Origin: Epithemia pelagica
Lineage: Eukaryota; Bacillariophyta; Bacillariophyceae; Surirellales; Surirellaceae
Direction: 5' to 3'
Assembly (NCBI GenBank): GCA_946965045.2
Contig: OX337240.1
Location: forward strand, 992,001 to 1,056,000
DNA length: 64,000 nucleotides
Shown here in pieces: positions 20,801 through 29,306 of the stretch. Numbering within the stretch: the stretch's first letter is position 1; every line of letters begins with the position of its first letter. Below the pieces are notes generated by a model. That model was not told the origin of the DNA. It did no database searches and saw nothing but the letters and a program-made list of their open reading frames with translations. The position numbers and the translations under genes were made by a program.

Positions 20801-22958
20801 TCATGCGTACGATGAAAAAGCTCATGGAGCGACATTTCGTTCTCCACAAGGAGAGATTGAGGCTCAAGTTTTTATGATAGGATTTGTGGATGACACCAGC
20901 GGGAGTATGAACGACTTCAACTTGCCCAAGCGTCAGTCACCGGAACATTACATCGTCAAGGCTACCAAGGATGCTCAAAGGTGGAATGATGTTCTACGAG
21001 TATCGGGTGGAGCTTTGGAAGATACCAAATGCTCCTATCACTTCCTCTACTTCGACTTTATAATTGATGGGCTACCGTACCTTTGCAATGGCCAGATTGG
21101 ACCTCGTATCAGCATACAGTTTAACAACAACAATTCACCGCATTCGCTAAAGCAACTCTCTGCTTATCAAAGCCATAAAACACTTGGCGTAATGAAATCA
21201 CCGGCTTCAACCGACCGAAGTCTCTTCCTTGCTCTAGCCAAGAAAAACAGTCAACATACCAGTGTCATGGCACGAAGCCCGTTTAATCGAACAGACGCCT
21301 GGGCGTATTATCATTCCGTCTACTTACCAAGCATTACCTACCCAATGCCATCATCATCCCTCTCTGACAAGCACTGTAAAGCACTCCAACGACAATTCAA
21401 GAAGGCCCTGTTACCAAAATGCGGTTATAACAGGTGCACTCCAAATGCAATCGTGTACGGGTCCCCAGATTTCGGAGGAATTGGTTTGCAATCCCTAGCT
21501 ACCGAACGAGGAATCTCACAAGTCTACATGTTCCTTGCGTGTTTGCGGTCCCAAGGATTGCCATCTGATCTTGCTCACATTACAGTGTCCTGGGGCCAGT
21601 GGCTAGCCGGTACCAGTGTATCTATTCTCGAAGATGTCAAAACTCCCCTCCCCCATCTAGCTCCCATGATGTGGCTTCCTTCTCTCCGATCCTTTTTAGC
21701 AACTGTTGACTGCAGAATTGAACTCGCACAAGATTTCATCATTCCTCTACAGCGGGAAAACGACTCGTTTCTAATGGACCACGCTTTACAATTTACCATG
21801 AAACCTTTGGATTTGCAACTATTGAACGCATGCAGATTGTATCTCGGTGTTACACTGGTTAGCGATATTACCACCTGCAACGGGCAATGCTTATCTTTAT
21901 CACCTACTCTTGGTCTGCATCTACAACATTCTACTCTACGAGGACTAACAGCCTACCAAGATTATCCGAGCACCAAAGCATGGAACTTATGGCGGAAATT
22001 TCTTTCAACCTTAACCACCGGCGATACTAACAGACGTCTCAATAACCCTTTGGGCAAATGGCTGAAAACTGGCTACTCAACGATACGGAAATGGAATTGT
22101 TATTTGTGCGAACAGTCATCTCGACTGTTTGTCCTCGATGGTGCTAACTACCGAATCTACCATGAAAACTTGTACCGCTGGTTCTCACCGACTGACCAAT
22201 TTACTCTCATTGTCCCAGCAGCTGCTGTCCCAGTTACGACAACACCTGCTCCGATCAACCAGAGGATTCTTCACAAGTATAGTCACCGTCTGGATCCTGT
22301 GCCACAGGAAGTCCCTAACACGTTTACTGCTCATGTGATGTCTTTGCCAAAGTGGGAACAAGATCTTCTTTCCGGATTTGTTCTCCGCTGCTCTCCTTCA
22401 ATTTTGTTCGAACAATTCACAAACGGACTTGTCTTGTGCAGCGATGGTTCCGCGGCTCTCTTTACCGGGAGCTTCGGTGCTGTATGTGTCTCCCATGAAA
22501 ACCAACGCCTGTTTGAATTGGCCGGCCCCGCCCCCGGATTCAGGACTTCATCGTTTCGGGAAGAAAGCTACGGCTATCTGTCCTTGCTACGTTCCATTTA
22601 TCACCTATGTCTTTTTCACAATCAGAATCTCCCCAACGATCTACACTTTTACACGGATTCATTGAGTATGATCGAAACCGTTAGACAACGTTTGGACTGG
22701 CAAGTTGAATACCCTTACTCAACAATGGGACCCGACTGGGATTTGCAGCAGTCGATAGTGTATACATTACGTCAGTTTCCCTCGATTCCTCCGCTCAGTC
22801 ATGTCAAGGCACATCAAGATCGATATCACCCGTATGAGACATTGCCTCTTGAAGCTCAATTGAACGTCCAAGCTGACCATTTAGCCGGTGAATACCGTTA
22901 CCCTACAACAATTTCTTCTCGGTTCAGCCCACTCATTACTGGCACTGTTGCTGCGTAG
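17760..22958 (+). CDS. LINE ORF2: APE endonuclease, reverse transcriptase, RNase H
   Basis: 1732 codons to a TAG at 22956-22958. The N-terminus is a disordered Gln/Ser/Thr-rich region with an 18-base tandem repeat. APE-type endonuclease starts near residue 178 (FANANG, AETN, LLLGDFNE, SGDHRCMI). RT spans roughly 800-1150 with YDATACFDR, GSGQGAGNSPG and catalytic FVDD (~1041; F in place of the usual Y or A). RNase H keeps all four acidic residues: SDGSA (~1560), REESYG, YTDSLS, and NVQADHLAG (~1703). HVKAHQD precedes the last one. The reading frame stays open after the TAG for another 299 codons, so the natural protein may be longer. Confidence 0.92.
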   Translation: MLADTTVLPMSINRGNNTYLATNNNYLQVLNSLENSPTIHLLNQPGATDTNQGTSPEQATDSTQATDSIQATESIQATESIQATESIQVTDSIQPHNDRHAINVTERSSITSRETTAQQPDTDQASSTSQNQHNDSQNSSDSTNQEDEDNDNLIVAENLATNPFIGDEINDNEKDENHFRIYFANANGFTLSENGGDYAEFLLEMQKLQADTWGVAETNIDSTKSAVKNIIHDTTRKHFEFSKTTIGSSNIPARKRYYKPGGTLMGSQGSITARIIDQGSDSLGRWSFQLMNCKNNKKLLVVAAYQVCKQAITYTDNDGNTTVRLYTASAQQSSMLLVQGRRESPREAFIMDLGEFIQRYQDQQCEILLLGDFNESMSDSGEGMSALGLQCNLVDVMQQQIGHSDFGTHVTGSERIDFILASERVADAVRYACYEPFKFRGSGDHRCMILDLDTLALFGNRTQALAPMPCREFTAKDPIAVQQYIAAKHRYLQEHNFGTRLERAKTHWTPQVQEQLDADFQRAGTFGAKQCTRKPRNIAFSSKLATLRRRKNILLKTISSIRLKRSFEEAIARYKNQDEEFEIPTTLAECQALCRQIQQQIRQSTKDAVFYRQNEQLIQLRDAEAKGNKKKAKLIKNLMAAERTKNMYKKIRQCRGAEKAGITRLDVPADPDDVNYKSCVDWISIDTPEEIESRLLQRNQTHFGQADGLFPTHPPFSEWIDWGASTHVADLILEGQWNTEELDSVSQDALRHMQTRTNLDEIKDTITIKEWTEKIRTWPEKTSTSPSGFHLSHSKALVNPISIEDDDDATAQLKQQRHQLIEWQVAMLNLAISHRYSLSRWKHIVNVMILKEPNNHRIHRLRVIHLYEQDYNLILAVKWRQMIRNGSNNQLLHPQQFGGVPGKDAILPTMLEEFQYEISRASKRPLVHLDYDATACFDRIVMSFGSLASRSYGQHRSVVFINATTLEDAKYYLKTQLGVSEKFYKHCKLFPIYGSGQGAGNSPGIWCVISSVLFHAYDEKAHGATFRSPQGEIEAQVFMIGFVDDTSGSMNDFNLPKRQSPEHYIVKATKDAQRWNDVLRVSGGALEDTKCSYHFLYFDFIIDGLPYLCNGQIGPRISIQFNNNNSPHSLKQLSAYQSHKTLGVMKSPASTDRSLFLALAKKNSQHTSVMARSPFNRTDAWAYYHSVYLPSITYPMPSSSLSDKHCKALQRQFKKALLPKCGYNRCTPNAIVYGSPDFGGIGLQSLATERGISQVYMFLACLRSQGLPSDLAHITVSWGQWLAGTSVSILEDVKTPLPHLAPMMWLPSLRSFLATVDCRIELAQDFIIPLQRENDSFLMDHALQFTMKPLDLQLLNACRLYLGVTLVSDITTCNGQCLSLSPTLGLHLQHSTLRGLTAYQDYPSTKAWNLWRKFLSTLTTGDTNRRLNNPLGKWLKTGYSTIRKWNCYLCEQSSRLFVLDGANYRIYHENLYRWFSPTDQFTLIVPAAAVPVTTTPAPINQRILHKYSHRLDPVPQEVPNTFTAHVMSLPKWEQDLLSGFVLRCSPSILFEQFTNGLVLCSDGSAALFTGSFGAVCVSHENQRLFELAGPAPGFRTSSFREESYGYLSLLRSIYHLCLFHNQNLPNDLHFYTDSLSMIETVRQRLDWQVEYPYSTMGPDWDLQQSIVYTLRQFPSIPPLSHVKAHQDRYHPYETLPLEAQLNVQADHLAGEYRYPTTISSRFSPLITGTVAA
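17932..18045 (+). repeat. 18-bp in-frame minisatellite in LINE ORF2
   Basis: About six units of the type CAAGCAACCGAKTCCATA in tandem, encoding repeated (Q)ATESIQ/ATDSIQ. The unit length is a multiple of three, so copy-number change would not break the frame. Later units differ by single bases. Confidence 0.85.
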
Positions 22959-23855
22959 CATGGCCCGTCTGGGACCATTACATCCAACTACAGAAGCACT
23001 CTTCGCCGTCTTTCGAGCGATCCGGTTATTACAGAGTACCTGAAATCTAAACATCATTGGTCTTCTTCGGTCTTTGACTCGATTTGCTGGGACACACACG
23101 GTTCTGTGATGCGGGCAAACTTTCATCGCCGCCATTTTCTCACCAAATACGTCCACAACTGGCTACCAGTTGGCACTCTCAAACAACACTACGCCAACCA
23201 TTATACGTGCATGTGCCCAAACTGTTCGAACATACAAGAAAATCGCTCCCATTTCCTTCGCTGCCCGTCTAGACGAAACTGGACGGGTCCATTGTTCGAT
23301 GAGCTCAATGAATTTTGGACTGAGAATTCTTTCGATCCATGTCTCGTCACCATTCTTCGTGAAGCAATGCGCCTGTGGCTTGCTGACACTCCTATTGTGC
23401 TTCCGACTGTCCCTGCACCATATCAAGCCCTGATTATCCGCCAAACGCTTGTTGGATGGGATCAATTGTTCTTCGGTCGCTTTGTCAAAGACTGGATTAG
23501 TCTCCAAGACAAATTTGTCTCTGCTCATGAATTGAACCCTGTCAAGTTCTCTGGACATCGCTCTATTTGTGGCAGTATCAAAATTATATGGCAACACGTG
23601 CACAACCTCTGGACGCGCCGTAATCTGGACGTTCACGGTCGTAATGCTCCCACTCGTGAAGCTGCTTCTCTCGACCAAGCCCGTCGCGAAATTGTCGACT
23701 TGTATCTTCTGCGATCGTCTGTTCCTTCGGCAGATCGTACCTTCTTTTATGATTCCACTGCAACTCATTTTCTCCACGAAACCACCTCCACTCAATTACA
23801 TACCTGGCTCAACACATGGCGTCCCGTCATTCTTCATTATGCTGGACTAGCTTGA
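22959..23855 (+). CDS. LINE ORF2 C-terminal zinc-finger region, after in-frame TAG
   Basis: Same frame as ORF2 with nothing but one TAG in between. It contains CMCPNCSNIQENRSHFLRC (a C-x2-C-x8-H-x4-C type finger, near residue 1815 of the joined frame), which is the usual position of the C-terminal zinc finger of APE-type LINE proteins. About 299 codons, stop TGA at 23853-23855. Either the TAG is a recent nonsense mutation or it is read through at low level; no dedicated start is evident. Confidence 0.8.
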   Translation, partial: HGPSGTITSNYRSTLRRLSSDPVITEYLKSKHHWSSSVFDSICWDTHGSVMRANFHRRHFLTKYVHNWLPVGTLKQHYANHYTCMCPNCSNIQENRSHFLRCPSRRNWTGPLFDELNEFWTENSFDPCLVTILREAMRLWLADTPIVLPTVPAPYQALIIRQTLVGWDQLFFGRFVKDWISLQDKFVSAHELNPVKFSGHRSICGSIKIIWQHVHNLWTRRNLDVHGRNAPTREAASLDQARREIVDLYLLRSSVPSADRTFFYDSTATHFLHETTSTQLHTWLNTWRPVILHYAGLA

Positions 23856-23972
23856 GTTCTTCTCAAGCTACCCTATTTAGTCCTCGCCTAGTTTTCTAGG
23901 CCCGGCGCGACGGTCGGCGTCACCATGCGTGGTGCGTGCGGCAGCGTTAAAATAGATTTCCAGTTTTTTTTT

Positions 23973-23988
23973 ATAACAACACAACAAT
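23973..23988. repeat. LINE target site duplication, right copy
   Basis: ATAACAACACAACAAT, one mismatch to 15778-15793. Confidence 0.8.
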
Positions 23989-24885
23989 CAAACTTTGTCT
24001 TGTTGCTGTTGAACTCCTACGACCACCCCATCATGATCCGACCATTGTATGCTTCATATTAGCACCATGGTAGTGCATTGGGAGGGGCACAGTGCATGTG
24101 TGTCAGTCGAGGAAAGATAATGTAGTGAGCCCGTAATACGGCACAACACGAGACCATGATGCACTACATAACTAACTCCATACCAGACTGTGTAGGTAGT
24201 TCGTCTCACATTTTTATACTACAGTAGGAATTTTTTGTACGACCGGGAAGTAGTTTCGTGCGAGTCGCGCGGTTTCCCTCTCGTGACACTTGTGTGACAC
24301 TTTGTGACATGGCTTCCAGGAATTTCTCACTACCTACACAGCTTGATAGGGAGTAAGTTTACTACTTCCCTGTGTCTGGCCGTCCTCTCGCGTCGGGCGC
24401 GCCCGGCTTGTCGGGAGAATGACTCGACGGGCAATTGTCTTGTCGGGCGTGCGCCCTCCTCGACCATTGCCCTCCTCGTCATTCTACCCTCCGCGCCGGG
24501 CGGTCCCTCCTTGAAAGGACACGACAACGGGAAGTATTAATACTACTGCTGTTATGTGTATTGTGTATCAATAGGTGCCAAGATAAGAGCCATATCACCC
24601 TTTGAGTTACTTCGTTCGAAATGGTGAGACGTGAGACGTCACTTCCGTATGCCCGTGCCACGAGGCATGGTGCCTGAGAGTCTGATCCATAATTGCCTAG
24701 ACCTTCAGGTTTTGGCCTCACAGATGCATCCTACACTATTGGTTTGAGGTCTACGATTCATCCGACAGGTTCGAAGTGTCAGAATAGGTCCACAACAACC
24801 AGTGCAACACATGGTCCGTGTTGTTATCGCGATGGTCGGAATGAGTTATGCCGGCCGACTAGAAACAGGTTAATTTTGTGTGTCG
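23989..24885. other. Non-coding spacer with a GC-rich hairpin
   Basis: No convincing gene. Between about 24388 and 24512 there is an imperfect inverted repeat centred near 24450: GGGAGAATGAC and CGGGCAAT on the left pair with ATTGCCC and GTCATTCTACCC on the right. It is likely a small foldback element. It resembles in composition, but not identity, the hairpin at 62818-63022. Confidence 0.5.
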
Positions 24886-25017
24886 ACCTTTGATTTTAAC
24901 CTTTGGTGATGATAAGTTTGGATACTACGAAACCATTGTTGGTGGTGCTGGGGCTGGTCCAACATGGAACGGTGTTTCAGGTGTACATACGCACTGTACC
25001 AATACCCGCATTGAGGG
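24886..25017 (+). pseudogene. 5-oxoprolinase (hydantoinase B-like) fragment
   Basis: The translation [17 protein letters not shown], then [14 protein letters not shown] and TNTRI, matches the conserved C-terminal signature of 5-oxoprolinases (glycine-rich YYET motif and SGVHTHMTNTRI box). Only about 44 codons are recognisable. A stop lies just upstream in the frame, and the sequence after TNTRIEG does not continue as the enzyme, although the frame stays open to 25348. It is a displaced gene fragment, not a working enzyme of the gamma-glutamyl cycle. Confidence 0.75.
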
Positions 25018-25307
25018 TTCTAAAGACTCCTTCGTGGACACATTCATGCAGTATACCAAGACAAACGACCAGACGACGAATCGGAACGCGTCATGCTTGT
25101 ATGACATTGCCTACATCTTGGGAGGGAGAGAAGTGGGGGTCGAATCGAAATATGTGATGGCCAATGATCGAGCCCTGGGACGGGATGGTCAAGACGCCGG
25201 CTCGCTTCGGATCCGATTCAACAACAACATTCCTCAAAGCTTATTGAATCAGCTCGAGGCGGAAGGGTGTGACACGGTGGGACGGCCCAGTCTCGCAATG
25301 ATGCACA

Positions 25308-25619
25308 ATGTCGAAAAACGTCAAACCCTTGTTGGTGGAACCAGCTAAGTCACCGAAAAAGCGTTTGGGCGAGGAACCTCCTCCAGGTGCCAGTCACCGA
25401 AACAAGAGGCTGAAACGGGCCAAAGCCGCTGTGGTGTCCACCTCGAAAAATGCCTTGACCGAGAACAAAAGTCGCAAACAGCAACGACAGGAACCACCTC
25501 CTCTTGTACTGAGTAATGCCGACAAGTGTGGACCTGTCACCGTTCACCGCATCTATCACTACCGTACTGGTTATTTGCATCCGCTTCCCCGTCACCACGA
25601 GGAGAAGAAAACTGATTGA
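25308..25619 (+). CDS. Weak hypothetical ORF, basic protein
   Basis: 103 codons from ATG 25308, rich in Lys/Arg ([20 protein letters not shown]) like a nuclear localisation region. No domain is recognised. Its 3' end overlaps the end of the convergent kinase-like gene by 83 bases. It may be an exon of something larger or spurious. Confidence 0.25.
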   Translation: MSKNVKPLLVEPAKSPKKRLGEEPPPGASHRNKRLKRAKAAVVSTSKNALTENKSRKQQRQEPPPLVLSNADKCGPVTVHRIYHYRTGYLHPLPRHHEEKKTD

Positions 25620-27429
25620 GGATCTCTTCCAAGGTCGAAATTGTTTGGTGGAGGCAGTCTGGAGGTTGTCGAAGTCTAAAGTCTGTGGGATCCTCGCCGT
25701 CGTTCGACTTGAGGTATTCCTCGGTCATTGCCGCCATTCGATGAAGTTTGTCAACTGAGCTCTTCTCCTCGTTCAGATTGTCAAAGAGACCGGAAGGGGA
25801 AGTCAGCAGCAAGAATGAAGCCACCAATTGGATCTGCGTGTACAACAGTGCTTGTGTCCATGCACGCAAGAAATTGGGATACCGCAAGTATGCATATACT
25901 ACACTGTCGTCCTCGAGGATTCTCTTCGGCGCATTTGCCTTCACTGTCCCTTCATCCAGATCAATTAGCGTCAACTTTTGGGAAACGGCGTTGTAAACCA
26001 GGTTGTGTGGAAGAGCATCCCCGTGGAAAAGACTATCGCACAAGGATTTTGTCTCTCCCCATAAAATACTGAAAATGGAGCAAAACTTGTGGAAACCGAG
26101 ATCGACAATGGTTTCCTCATCAACGGCATCGCCACAATCGTGCATGAGGAAAACTCCCAACTGATCAGTTCCGTATGGCAGTACACAGTATGTGTCGTAG
26201 TACTGCTGCTGGTACTTGTTAAAAAGTTCAATCACCGAATTGGCAGGGTTGGGCCGAAGAGATGTATCCTTCAACCTTACTTTGAGATAGAAATGTTTGG
26301 TAGAATCTGCTGGTTTCAATGATTTGAAAAAATCACTAACTTGCCCTTCAAATATCTCCCAACATCGATCTAAGGAGGGGGGAAATCTGTCCAAGAGCCG
26401 TGTTATTTCATCTTTGTTCCCATAAAAGACCATTGACGTCGTGCCATTGAAGACGAGATGCGGGCTGTTCCATAAGGCTTCCGGTAATGTGAGAAGAGCT
26501 GGAATCCTGTGCGAAGCTTCAATCACCTGCTCGATTTCACCACCAATTTCCTGCGTCTTGCCGTTCCTGAGAAAGTGCACTAGAAGCTGAACTCCAAACA
26601 AATCATCCGTCCGACACTGTGTCCAAAAGACTTGAGAAAGAAGGGAATCACCCAGATGCTCAGGTGCTGATAGTCGGACAAGGCCCACCGCGTATTCGTT
26701 CTTCTTCGCACCAAAGCAACCGTAGCCGCAGAGGCAAAATCCAAAGACGGACCGCACTTTCATTCCCATGTGCACACGGAAAAAATAGAGAAGGGCACAG
26801 AGGTATAAGGCGCACTGCTTTGAAGCATTGGGTTTTGAGTAGGTGGAATCATTTTTTATTTCCCCAAAGTGAAGGGCCCTTGCTCGAAGAACAGTCAAAT
26901 TTGGTAGAGAGGTGGTTGTCACATTCAATCCCTTCAACAATCTCTCCTGGATCAGGATTGCATTCAATCCTTCCTCTCGACTGAGGCGAGATTCGTAGAA
27001 CTCATTCAAGAGTGCTTTCAGAGGTGTTTCCTGGTAGCGCTCATTTCGTCCAAAAATTCTCCGCAACATTATCTCGCTTTCCCACTGTGATGACGAAACG
27101 GGAAATTCAACGCCATGATTGCGCTTGAGTTCCGTAAAGATGGCATTGCGTAGCCCATTCTCCGACAGCCTTCTATCCTTCAAAGCTCGTTTCACGTTAT
27201 CCCCGATGATCTCGGAGGACGGTGCGATATGTGACTTGTCCGGAAAGAAAATGTCAGGTTTGTCCACGGCAATCTCTTCAATCACGGCTGGGTGGTGGTC
27301 GTGCAATATGGCGGAGGACTTGCTGGCACAAAGGGCGCCCGAAGGTGCGGGGCGCTCCATCAAGGCCAGTCTTTTTTTCTTTCGTGGCCTGTCGCTTCGG
27401 TCGTCTGCTGTGCTGGCAATGGGTTCCAT
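25537..27429 (-). CDS. Kinase-fold (phosphotransferase-like) protein
   Basis: About 630 residues from ATG 27429. The C-terminal half carries FHGDALPHNLV (catalytic-loop type HGDxxxxN, ~468) and LIDLDEG (metal-binding D-x-D, ~490), the pattern of aminoglycoside-phosphotransferase/kinase-like folds. The N-terminal ~200 residues begin with a basic run (RPRKKKRLAL) and show no recognised domain. A possible tiny first exon, ATGATGCAG at 27493-27477 with donor GTAAGT and acceptor ACAAG before 27430, would keep the frame but implies a 46-nt intron. Substrate is unknown; it could be a protein or small-molecule kinase. It is the only long intact cellular gene between the LINE and Copia-3. Confidence 0.65.
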   Translation of the reverse strand: MEPIASTADDRSDRPRKKKRLALMERPAPSGALCASKSSAILHDHHPAVIEEIAVDKPDIFFPDKSHIAPSSEIIGDNVKRALKDRRLSENGLRNAIFTELKRNHGVEFPVSSSQWESEIMLRRIFGRNERYQETPLKALLNEFYESRLSREEGLNAILIQERLLKGLNVTTTSLPNLTVLRARALHFGEIKNDSTYSKPNASKQCALYLCALLYFFRVHMGMKVRSVFGFCLCGYGCFGAKKNEYAVGLVRLSAPEHLGDSLLSQVFWTQCRTDDLFGVQLLVHFLRNGKTQEIGGEIEQVIEASHRIPALLTLPEALWNSPHLVFNGTTSMVFYGNKDEITRLLDRFPPSLDRCWEIFEGQVSDFFKSLKPADSTKHFYLKVRLKDTSLRPNPANSVIELFNKYQQQYYDTYCVLPYGTDQLGVFLMHDCGDAVDEETIVDLGFHKFCSIFSILWGETKSLCDSLFHGDALPHNLVYNAVSQKLTLIDLDEGTVKANAPKRILEDDSVVYAYLRYPNFLRAWTQALLYTQIQLVASFLLLTSPSGLFDNLNEEKSSVDKLHRMAAMTEEYLKSNDGEDPTDFRLRQPPDCLHQTISTLEEILNQFSSPRGDGEADANNQYGSDRCGER

Positions 27430-27493
27430 GCTTGTAGGAGTAGTTTTAATCTCTTTGGTTTGCAAGTAGTACTTACGGTAGGCGCTGCATCAT

Positions 27494-28275
27494 GGTGGAA
27501 AGTGTGAAGTTTTTCCCGTGGAATCGCCGGCGTGGCTTTTGCGGCGGGGGCAATTGCCCGTCGAGGCATACATACCCCTTAGCGGAGGAAACTCATGAGG
27601 ATTAGTGATCAAATTTGACTAGCATTCTCTATTTGCACACCAAAAGCACGACACACATGCGACCTTTTACCCCTACTTGGGGGTAGTCGTGTCATTCTCC
27701 CGACAACTGGGACGCGAAAGTACGGCCAGACATTGGGAATTATTTATCCTATCTTTTCACAATTTTGTTGTTGCATTAACTATCAACAAGTCGTCCAACT
27801 CTAGCATCAAGCATAAAAAAGTGAGCCGAAGAAAGAACGAGTCGTTTTGAAACAAGGGAGTGAGTGGCACAATCAATATCCCATCGTGACGGGTGTTACG
27901 GGCGAACATGTCTTGATTGTCCAAACGCCCGACTTGACACACATCAAGAAGGAGTTGCAAGCCTTGCATGACAATCATGGCGTTACCGCCTTGGCCAAAG
28001 ATCTTGTGTTTTATCTTACTCACTACTTCCTCATAACAGATGTGTTCGACAAGGGTTATAAATACTCCCTCATGAACACATTCATGAAGGATACCAGGAC
28101 AAAATACTGATGAAACTGGAAACGAAGTCCTCATGGAGAAAAGAGACAGGAGACCCACGCAGAGCTGAAAATAGAGTAATTGGCTCGTTCACGACGCCTT
28201 GTCAGTGATGACAAAGAGGATCCTGATCCGTCAAGAATGGAATCGGAAAGTTCAAAGGCGAACATTCTGTGGTCG
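27494..28275. other. Spacer with weak ORF
   Basis: A frame at 27847-28110 (+) encodes ~88 residues without a recognised domain. Its end (ACACATTCATGAAGGATACC) resembles bases near 25037-25066, hinting at remnants of one repeated or decayed gene. A near-palindrome GGGCAATTGCCC lies near 27547. Nothing else could be assigned. Confidence 0.35.
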
Positions 28276-28479
28276 GACCAAAGAAAGACAGGCCATGGCA
28301 ACCACATTGAACAATCAGATAGATGTCCTTCCCCACTCTTTCGTTGTTGCTGAGGTCAAAGAATCAGTTTTGCGTCATCTTAATTAGAACCTGGTTGATC
28401 GACCAAAGAAAGACAGGCCATAGCAACCACATTGAACAATCAGATAGATGTCCTTCCCCACTCTTTCGTTGTTGCTGAG
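28276..28479. repeat. 125-bp tandem duplication interrupted by Copia-3
   Basis: Unit GACCAAAGAAAGACAGG... at 28276-28400 is repeated from 28401. The second copy is cut at 28479 by Copia-3 and resumes at 38558-38603 with the same bases (GTCAAAGAATCAGTTTTG...). The duplication therefore predates the retrotransposon. The right part of the unit holds the stop codon and 3' flank of the HA-domain gene. Confidence 0.85.
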
Positions 28480-29257
28480 ACTTAATGTAAGTAGAAAAAC
28501 TAACGTAAGACGTGATGGTTAGTGCTCTGAACTTCTGGAGTCAACCAGTTCACTCGGTACACGATGGGGCCCTCACCTTGCACTAGGTTAGTATGGTTGA
28601 CTCCTTCCTAAAGGTTGCTTACAACTTTCAGGTTTTTATAAGAAGTGAGCTTATTCCATCGAAAGTGTTTGTTTCTCATGATTGCTCTTTCATTACTTCC
28701 TTTCAGTCATAAAGAGTTTACTTTTCCTGAACCGTTGGGCCCGGTGAAGAAACATCTTTGACTTCTAGGTAAGACGCTACAGACGCTCTACGTTTAGGGA
28801 CTAATGGAACCTGTTCTCTTAGTGCATAGAACCTGTTCCATATACTCAAACTGTGAGGGATAGAGGCGGAACTATTGACTTGAACCAAGTATCCATGATC
28901 CTTTGGTGAATCTTGTTGTAAGTTGGAGACGTGTATGTTTTAGGTGAGACATAGCCTGGACTTTGCTTCCGAGTGGAGCTCGTCCGGCTTTTGCCTGCCG
29001 TGGATAGTAGTGGGCATATGTAAATGTGTATCACAAAACACCAGGGTTATTCAGAGAGGCAACATTGTGCCCCAGGCTCGGACATGTCACATACATGGGC
29101 ACATATGGTTCAGCTTCGTCAGCCGTCCACGCACGTGTTCGCGCAAGCTTGCAGGACAGATGGCACAGCTATGTCATGGTAGACGTGTACTCTCATAGAG
29201 TCTAGGTGTTGTTCTTCGAAAGGTAGTTCTAGGTCTATAGCTAGCCGTACTTTAACT
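28480..29257 (-). repeat. Copia-3 3' LTR
   Basis: 778 bp, near-identical to 37775-38552. Differences noticed include G/T or A/C at the tenth or so base, C/T near 28556 and A/G in CATAAAGRG. Short open frames inside it occur in both LTR copies and are not genes. Confidence 0.95.
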
Positions 29258-29267
29258 CTCCCTTTCA
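29258..29267 (-). promoter_or_regulatory. Copia-3 polypurine tract
   Basis: Reverse-strand GAAAGGGAG directly before the 3' LTR. Confidence 0.6.
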
Positions 29268-29306
29268 TGGAGTGATTGGGGAATTTCGACATGCCGTAGA
29301 CTCAGT

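Larger units (their letters stand above)
15794..23972 (+). mobile_element. LINE (non-LTR retrotransposon), APE-RT-RNase H type
   Basis: About 8.2 kb, bounded by a 16-bp target duplication. A 5' untranslated region of ~120 bases, ORF1, an overlapping ORF2 and a ~115-base 3' region ending in a run of nine T. Length and intact 5' end indicate a full-length insertion. One in-frame TAG interrupts ORF2 before its C-terminal zinc-finger region; otherwise both ORFs are open. Confidence 0.93.

Noticed and set aside
24767-24790. GGTTCGAAGTG as a T-arm of a tRNA gene
   Set aside because: No matching acceptor stem, D-arm or anticodon arm could be drawn around it.
28846-29198. Short frames of 62 and 84 codons, present again at 38141-38493
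   Set aside because: They lie in the two LTRs of Copia-3; duplication reflects the LTR pair, not selection on a protein.
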